Source: CAZBDU01 sp964490725 | Lineage (GTDB): Bacteria > Spirochaetota > Spirochaetia > SZUA-6 > DRHE01 | Direction of reading: 5' to 3' | NCBI GenBank assembly: GCA_964490725.1 | Contig: CAZBDU010000042.1 | Coordinates: 1 to 43,614, forward strand | DNA length: 43,614 nucleotides | Shown: piece by piece, positions 38,780 through 43,614 of the stretch | Numbering within the stretch: the first letter of the stretch is position 1 | Layout of the letters: the number at the start of each line of letters is the position of its first letter | The notes under the pieces: model-generated | What the model was told of the DNA's origin: nothing | Databases searched by the model: none | The model's input: the letters and a program-made list of their open reading frames with translations, nothing else | Translations under genes and position numbers: made by a program

Positions 38780-41035
38780 ATGAAACGGATCTCGCTGGCG
38801 CTGCTGCTGGCGCTTTCGGCCTTCTGCCTGTTCGCCAACGAGGCCCCGGGGCAGGCTTTGAGACGGTTCGCGGTGTTCGTGGGCTCCAACGACGGCGGCC
38901 GGGAGCGGGTGCGGCTGAGATACGCCGAGAGCGACGCCCTGGCCATGGCCGCTCTGATGCAGGAGCTGGGCGGGGTCGCTCCCGGCGACAGCCTGGTGCT
39001 GCTGGCTCCCACCTCCACCGATCTGGAGGCCGCGCTCCAAACGGCGGGCGCCCGTATACGCCGGGCGCGTGAGGCGGCGCGCCGGGTGGAGTTCCTGCTC
39101 TACTATTCGGGGCATTCCGACGAGCAGGGACTGCTGCTGGGCGAACAGCGGGTGGACTACGCCGTGCTCAAGAGCGCGGTGCAGGCGATCCAGGCGGACG
39201 TCAACATCGCGATCCTGGACTCCTGCTTCTCCGGGGCCTTCACCAGGCTGAAAGGCGGCAGCAGGCAGCAACCTTTCATGCTCGACGAGTCGGTGCAGAT
39301 GAAGGGGCACGCCTTCCTGACTTCCAGCTCCGCCGACGAGTCGGCCCAGGAGTCGGACCACATTCAGGCCTCCTTCTTCACTCACTACCTGATCGCGGGC
39401 CTGCGCGGGGCCGCCGATTCCACCCGGGACGAGCAGATCTCCCTGAACGAGGCCTACCACTACGCCTTCTCGGAGACCCTGGCGCGTACCGAGACCAGCC
39501 AGGCGGGCGCTCAGCACCCTTCGTACAACATCCAGCTCACGGGCACCGGCGATCTGACCATGACGGACCTGCGGGTCGCCACTTCGGGCATTCTGCTTCT
39601 GGGCGATCTGGAAGGGCGTCTGTTCGTCCGCAGCGCCGCCGGCAATCTGGTGGCGGAGATCCGCAAGAGCCGGGATGTCCAGGTTCTGCTGGCCCTGCCG
39701 GAGGGCCGATACGCGCTGAGCCTGAGTCGCGGCGCGAGCAGCCTGGCCTGCTCCCTGGTGCTGCGCTCCGGGATGCGCCACAGCCTCGGCCTCGCGGATT
39801 TCCTCCCCGTAGGCCCGGAACGGACCCGTGCCCGCGGTGAGACCAGCGCCCAGGAGGAAGAGTTCGGACCGGAGGTGGAAGCTGGGGCTCCGGCCCCGCC
39901 TCCCGTTTACCACGCCCCCTTCAACCTCTCGGTGCTGCCTTTCCTGCAGACCGGTGGGGACGGGGACACGGTCTACAACCTGTCCCTGAGCCTTCTGGTA
40001 GGCTCCGTCTACGGCATCCGGGGCGCCCAGCTCGGGGCCATCCTGAGCATCACCGCGACCGAGCTGACCGGCCTCCAGGCCTCCGGGGTCGGCAACATCG
40101 TTTCAGGCAGCCTGCTGGGGGTGCAGTCCGGGGGGATCTTCAACATCGCAGGGCGGGAGGCCCGGGCCATGCAGGCGGCCGGGGTGTTCAACCTCGCGAG
40201 GGGCAGGGCTTCCTTCCTTCAGGCGGCCGGGGTGTTCAACATGTCCGGCGAGTCCTTCACGGGGGTCCAGGCCGCCGGGGTGTTCAACATGAACCAGGGC
40301 AGGCTGGGCGGGGTCCAGGCCGCCGGGGTGTTCAATCTGGCCGCAGGTCCGGTGGCGGGTGCACAGGTTGCGGGGATCTTCAACAGCGCCGCCGGGGTGA
40401 CGGGCGCCCAGATCGGGGTGGTGAACCTCAGCGGCGAGGTGGACGGCGTCCAGATCGGGGTGGTCAACATAGCCTCCGGCCGGGTCAGGGGGACACAGAT
40501 CGGCCTGGTGAACATCGCGCGGGACCTCCACGGCGTCCCGGTGGGGCTGGTCAGCGTGGTGGAGAAGGGCGCCTTCCACCTTTCCGGCTGGCTCTCGGAG
40601 CCCGGCACTGGCCATCTGGGGCTGGAGATGGGAAGCCGCTACCTCTACACCCTGCTGTACGGCGGCATGGGACTTCGCTCGAATACCCCCGCCGTCTATA
40701 CGGCGGCCGTCGGCTTCGGCCTGCACGTGCCCGTGGGTCCCGTGTTCGTGGAGGCGGATCTGGCCGCCAAGGCGGCCTGGACCGGCTTCAGCAACAGGGA
40801 GCTGGCTGCCGCCTTCTCGGCCGGCGGCCTGTCCCCCGTGTGGCCTTCCGCCCGCCTCCTGGCGGGCGTGCGGGTGCTGGGCATCTTCTCACTTTTCGGA
40901 GGTGTGCTGTTCGACGGCTACCTGCCCGGGCTCACCGTCCAGACTGCCCTCCACCAGGGGACTTCCTTCACGCTGGTCTTCTGGGACAGCCCCGCCGTCC
41001 TCTATCCCAGGCTTTTCGCGGGGCTGAAGCTCTAG
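38780..41035 (+). CDS. exported caspase-family protein with LA_2272 surface repeats
   Basis: A 751-residue secreted protein. Signal peptide (about 1-23, ending LFANEAPG). A peptidase C14 (caspase-like) domain spans about 30-270, with catalytic His112 in YYSGHSDEQGL and Cys149 in LDSCFSGAF. A carboxypeptidase-regulatory-like segment follows, then at about 415-600 twelve tandem LA_2272-type repeats (xxQAAGVFNM pattern). A C-terminal region with alternating strands looks like an outer-membrane anchor. GGAGG lies 5 bp before ATG 38780. Its operon partners are the ECF sigma factor and anti-sigma-like protein; target and trigger are unknown. Confidence 0.9.
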   Translation: MKRISLALLLALSAFCLFANEAPGQALRRFAVFVGSNDGGRERVRLRYAESDALAMAALMQELGGVAPGDSLVLLAPTSTDLEAALQTAGARIRRAREAARRVEFLLYYSGHSDEQGLLLGEQRVDYAVLKSAVQAIQADVNIAILDSCFSGAFTRLKGGSRQQPFMLDESVQMKGHAFLTSSSADESAQESDHIQASFFTHYLIAGLRGAADSTRDEQISLNEAYHYAFSETLARTETSQAGAQHPSYNIQLTGTGDLTMTDLRVATSGILLLGDLEGRLFVRSAAGNLVAEIRKSRDVQVLLALPEGRYALSLSRGASSLACSLVLRSGMRHSLGLADFLPVGPERTRARGETSAQEEEFGPEVEAGAPAPPPVYHAPFNLSVLPFLQTGGDGDTVYNLSLSLLVGSVYGIRGAQLGAILSITATELTGLQASGVGNIVSGSLLGVQSGGIFNIAGREARAMQAAGVFNLARGRASFLQAAGVFNMSGESFTGVQAAGVFNMNQGRLGGVQAAGVFNLAAGPVAGAQVAGIFNSAAGVTGAQIGVVNLSGEVDGVQIGVVNIASGRVRGTQIGLVNIARDLHGVPVGLVSVVEKGAFHLSGWLSEPGTGHLGLEMGSRYLYTLLYGGMGLRSNTPAVYTAAVGFGLHVPVGPVFVEADLAAKAAWTGFSNRELAAAFSAGGLSPVWPSARLLAGVRVLGIFSLFGGVLFDGYLPGLTVQTALHQGTSFTLVFWDSPAVLYPRLFAGLKL
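40023..40566 (+). repeat. tandem LA_2272-type repeats
   Basis: Twelve in-frame units: seven of exactly 16 residues, then units of 14-15. At DNA level the segment CAGGCSGCCGGGGTGTTCAA recurs at 40172, 40220, 40268 and 40316, i.e. a 48-bp period, so slippage or recombination could vary copy number. Confidence 0.9.
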
Positions 41036-41142
41036 AATCCATCGCGCCGGGCCGTGCGCCGCGGGGCGCCTGGTGACACTCTTTGTTCCCCCGGTTGTTC
41101 AACTCACCAGAGATCACACCATCTTCAGGAGGGATGAGGACC

Positions 41143-41808
41143 ATGAAGAGACTCTCTTTGCTGTTTCTGGTGCTGCTTTTCGGGGGCGCGCTTGCGTTTC
41201 CCGACAGCCAGGTCCGCTTGGGGATCGAGACCGCCGTGGGTGTCCACGGGGAGCCGAGCCTGCAGGCGGTTCGCGACAGCATTGCCGGTCACGGCAACCC
41301 GATGTACGGGCTGTCCTGGGAGATCGTCCACCACCATCTCGGGTTCGGGGGGCACGCCCTGGCCAAATTCGACCGGCAGCCGGGAGCGGGGCAGACCTAC
41401 CGGTGGACGCTGGACTGGGACGGAGACCTGTTCCTCAGCGCGCACCTGGCAGGGGCCGGGCGGCTCTTCGACCCGTTCCTGGAGCTGGGCTTCGGTTCCG
41501 CGGGGCGGGTCGATCTGGGTCAGCCGGGCGGCGACGGCGTCTGGGTCCAGGAGGAGTCCGGCGACTGGGTGTACCGGAGCGCGAGCGGCGAGGGGCAGGG
41601 GGGACTGGCAGGCCTCTGCCTGTACCCGTACGCGGCCGCGGGTCTGGCCGTGGACCTGCACGGCCTGCTGGTGGGTGCCCGGATCCTGTACCGGCCCTGG
41701 AGCGGCCCCGTGCCGGCCACGCAGATTCCCACCTACCCGCTGTCCCCCGTTCAGGTGGCCCTGTTCGGGGGCGTGGCGCTGGGCGCCCACCGGGGGGGAC
41801 ATAGATGA
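41143..41808 (+). CDS. exported barrel-like hypothetical protein
   Basis: A 221-residue protein with a signal peptide (KRLSLLFLVLLFGGALAFP). Gly- and aromatic-rich alternating strands follow (LGIETAVGVHGEP, LGFGGHALAKFDRQ, TYRWTLDWDGDLFLSAH), suggesting a small outer-membrane beta barrel. Family not recognised. Start ATG 41143 is 9 nt after AGGAGGG; ATG 41134 abuts that site. Overlaps the next gene by ATGA. Confidence 0.75.
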   Translation: MKRLSLLFLVLLFGGALAFPDSQVRLGIETAVGVHGEPSLQAVRDSIAGHGNPMYGLSWEIVHHHLGFGGHALAKFDRQPGAGQTYRWTLDWDGDLFLSAHLAGAGRLFDPFLELGFGSAGRVDLGQPGGDGVWVQEESGDWVYRSASGEGQGGLAGLCLYPYAAAGLAVDLHGLLVGARILYRPWSGPVPATQIPTYPLSPVQVALFGGVALGAHRGGHR

Positions 41809-42593
41809 AAACATCGCCTGTCTGGACCCTCGCGGTGCTGGCCGCCGCGCTGGCATTCTCTGGCTGCACCATGTACCCCCCCATCACCGGCTCCGGTGTG
41901 CTGGTGGAGGGCAAGGCGGACTTTCAGGGCTTCTCCGTGTTGAAGGCGGAGCACGCCTTCCAGGTGACTGTGGTCGCCGACGAAGCGTGGAGCGTCACCG
42001 TGACCGTTGACGACAACATCCTGGAGTACCTCCGGCTGGAAGCAGAGGGCAACGCGCTGCGCATCGGGCTGGACCCCTGGCACTCCTACAGGGACGCGAC
42101 CCTCAAGGCCCTGGTCACCATGCCGCAGCTGGAGGGCGTGGAGCTCTCCGGGGCCTCCTCCCTCACCGTGGTCGGCGGCGACGCTTTCCCCAGGCTGCGC
42201 AGGTTCCAGGCCGATGTTGGCGGGGCCAGCTCGCTGTTGATGCCGGCGGTGGCGGCCGACACCCTCGAGCTGGAACTTTCCGGAGCCAGCGCCGCCTCCC
42301 TGGGGCTGCGCTCAGGGGCAGCGCGCTTTGCGGTATCCGGCGCCAGCCACCTGGCGGCTGGGGGGGGCGCAGGGGCGGTGGCTGCCGAGGTGTCCGGCGC
42401 CAGCGAGGCGGATCTGAAGGCGCTTTTCGGGGGAGACGGGGACCTGCGGATCAGCGGCGCCAGCCGCGTGTGGGTCAACCTCTCCGGCCTGGTGGACGCC
42501 GAGGTGAGCGGCGGCTCCACCCTCTACTACCGCGGCGGGCTGTCCTGGGGCCGCCTGGAGATAACCGGCAGCTCCCAGCTGGAGGCGTACTGA
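41805..42593 (+). CDS. DUF2807 (head GIN domain) lipoprotein
   Basis: A 262-residue lipoprotein: lipobox FSGC (Cys about 21), then ITGSGVLVEGKADFQGFSVL, the classic DUF2807 opening. Repeated LSGASSLTVVG, LSGASAASLGL, VSGASHLAAGG, VSGASEADLKA, ISGASRVWVNL coils form a beta solenoid. A putative surface adhesin-like fold; role unknown. Start overlaps the previous stop (ATGA). Confidence 0.9.
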   Translation: MKTSPVWTLAVLAAALAFSGCTMYPPITGSGVLVEGKADFQGFSVLKAEHAFQVTVVADEAWSVTVTVDDNILEYLRLEAEGNALRIGLDPWHSYRDATLKALVTMPQLEGVELSGASSLTVVGGDAFPRLRRFQADVGGASSLLMPAVAADTLELELSGASAASLGLRSGAARFAVSGASHLAAGGGAGAVAAEVSGASEADLKALFGGDGDLRISGASRVWVNLSGLVDAEVSGGSTLYYRGGLSWGRLEITGSSQLEAY

Positions 42594-42621
42594 CCGGAGA
42601 GCCTGGCGGGGCGAAAGAGTG

Positions 42622-42627
42622 TATAAT
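42622..42627 (+). promoter_or_regulatory. -10 element before the cNMP-binding gene
   Basis: Perfect TATAAT, with no good -35 at 16-18 bp. The GTG start is 40 nt downstream with AGGAG six bases before it. Confidence 0.45.
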
Positions 42628-42667
42628 ACTGCGGTCGAACTCAAGCGCCATTGTTCAGGAGACCGCT

Positions 42668-43057
42668 GTGGAAACGCGTGAAGTGAAGAAGGGACAGATC
42701 ATCGTTCAGGAGAACACACCGGGCAGCGAGATGTTCGTGGTCCAGGCCGGCAGGGTCAGAGTATTCAAGACGATCAACGAGGAGAAGGTGGAGCTGGCCG
42801 TTCTGGGAAAGGACGACTTCTTCGGCGAGATGTGCCTGCTGCTGAACAGGCCCCGAAGCGCCACGGTGCAGGCCCTGGAAGACACCCGGCTCCTCCGGCT
42901 GACCAAGGAAAGCTTCCGCAAGAGCATCACCAGCAGGCCCGAGATCGCCGAGCGGATCGTGACCGTGCTGGCCAGGAGGCTGCTGCAGGCCAATTCCATC
43001 ATAAGCACGCTCGAGGGGGAGAAGAGGAGCCTGGAGATCATCTACGGGAACCGGTGA
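42668..43057 (+). CDS. single-domain cyclic nucleotide-binding protein
   Basis: A 129-residue protein that is one cNMP-binding domain: VKKGQIIVQENTPGSEMFVV, the cassette FFGEMCLLLNRPRSATVQA, and a closing helix. No HTH or catalytic domain. Its cassette closely resembles that of the HD-GYP protein (11128-12177). GTG start has AGGAG six bases upstream. Might act as a soluble sensor or adaptor for a cNMP signal. Confidence 0.88.
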   Translation: METREVKKGQIIVQENTPGSEMFVVQAGRVRVFKTINEEKVELAVLGKDDFFGEMCLLLNRPRSATVQALEDTRLLRLTKESFRKSITSRPEIAERIVTVLARRLLQANSIISTLEGEKRSLEIIYGNR

Positions 43058-43139
43058 GGCGGCAGGGTGACCCGGCTTCGCAAGGGGATGAGCCCTGCCG
43101 AGATCGACCGTTTCGTCGCTGCCGTGATCGCTCAGCTTT

Positions 43140-43528
43140 CGCCCGGCCTTTCCCTTCGGCTTCGGGCTGAGCTATTCCTCCTTCCGCTGCGGCTCGCCGC
43201 GGGTCGCAACACGATCGCACGGGCTGGCGGTGAGCGCGGAGGTGGCCAACGCGGGAACGCACGCCGGGGACGAGGTGGTCCAGCTGTACGTGGGACCGGC
43301 CCGCTCCGCCGTCGACAGGCCGGGGAAGCTCCTCAGAGGGTTCCGCTGCGTGCACCTCCGGCCCGGAGAAGCGACGCAGCTGTCCTTCGAGCGAGGTCCC
43401 CTACCGCGCCCTGATGTGGTACCACCGCGAGAAGGAGGCGTGGGAGCTTCCGAAGAGCGGGTACTTGGTCCACGTCGGCACCTCTTCGCGCAGCAAGGAC
43501 CTCCGCAGCGCCGGGATCCGCTCCTGAG
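43140..43528 (+). pseudogene. GH3 beta-glucosidase C-terminal remnant
   Basis: PAFPFGFGLSYSSF, then EVANAGTHAGDEVVQLYVGP, LLRGFRCVHLRPGEATQLSF, and, after a frame change near 43395, PYRALMWYHREKEAWELP and GYLVHVGTSSRSKDLRS. This is the fibronectin III-like end of glycoside hydrolase family 3. The catalytic barrel and alpha/beta domain are absent, and the reading frame is broken, so it is a decayed relic. Confidence 0.75.
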
Positions 43529-43614
43529 CCGTTGCCGGCACGCCCGCATTGCAGAGCGCCTAGGAGTCCGTAGGGCATAGTTGACCGGTAGCCGGGCGTA
43601 GGCAAGGCGATCCA

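Noticed and set aside
43067..43414. Open frame of 115 codons after the cNMP-binding gene
   Set aside because: Most of it lies out of frame over the GH3 relic, and the first 24 codons resemble nothing known to me.
1..43614. CRISPR arrays, tRNA or rRNA genes, insertion sequences
   Set aside because: Looked for on both strands; no regularly spaced repeats with unique spacers, cloverleaf motifs or transposase motifs were seen.

Overview
The window is G+C-rich (about two thirds by eye), densely coded DNA that most resembles a chromosome segment of a high-GC spirochaete. The lineage call is inferred from: a caspase-like protein carrying LA_2272-type surface repeats (a family named from Leptospira); several cyclic-nucleotide-binding proteins; a YgeW-type carbamoyltransferase; an 'AGGQKE' mature start on a sugar-binding protein; and many secreted lipoproteins. 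No rRNA, tRNA, CRISPR array, intact transposase or phage gene was seen.

Layout. 1-6600: patatin-like hydrolase (-), then an MNT/HEPN/Nudix operon (+), a Rieske-FAD oxidoreductase, a membrane spermidine-synthase-like protein, and a K+ channel/TrkA protein (-). 6600-12900: DUF72 protein (-), HDAC-like deacetylase (+), PAP2-like protein (-), divergent sigma-54 regulator (-) and cNMP/HD-GYP protein (+), and a cNMP-binding-like protein (-). 12900-13550: gene-poor stretch holding a broken, internally inverted multicopper oxidase remnant. 13550-16900: tatA-tatC-tatB (+), then an ABC1/UbiB kinase and an FHA protein (-). 16990-24190: a plus-strand signalling cluster (unknown protein, PPP-like phosphatase, transmembrane Ser/Thr kinase, membrane protein with degenerate FHA, VWA+FHA protein, YgeW). 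24230-26130: padR-DUF1700-DUF4097 operon (-) with an inverted repeat over its promoter. 26180-26890: two truncated genes meeting tail to tail (methyltransferase and 4-alpha-glucanotransferase). 26960-31800: DUF1858 protein, GNAT acetyltransferase, surface 5'-nucleotidase (-), sulfatase. 31880-35315: sugar ABC transporter (binding protein, two permeases, no ATPase) and a tiny lipoprotein. 35370-37280: frameshifted ankyrin lipoprotein and an exported unknown. 37440-42600: ECF sigma factor, anti-sigma-like membrane protein, exported caspase/LA_2272 protein, exported barrel-like protein, DUF2807 lipoprotein. 42620-43530: small cNMP-binding protein and the broken C-terminal end of a GH3 beta-glucosidase.

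Three themes stand out. First, many genes have a -35/-10 pair (TTGnCn, 16-18 bp, TAnnnT) whose -10 ends only 6-10 nt before the start codon, which suggests widespread leaderless mRNAs. Second, two candidate systems deserve attention: the sigma/anti-sigma/exported caspase cassette and the kinase/phosphatase/FHA/VWA cluster. Third, the window carries several rearrangement scars (multicopper oxidase, methyltransferase/MalQ, GH3) plus one G-run frameshift, so it is a site of recent gene decay.
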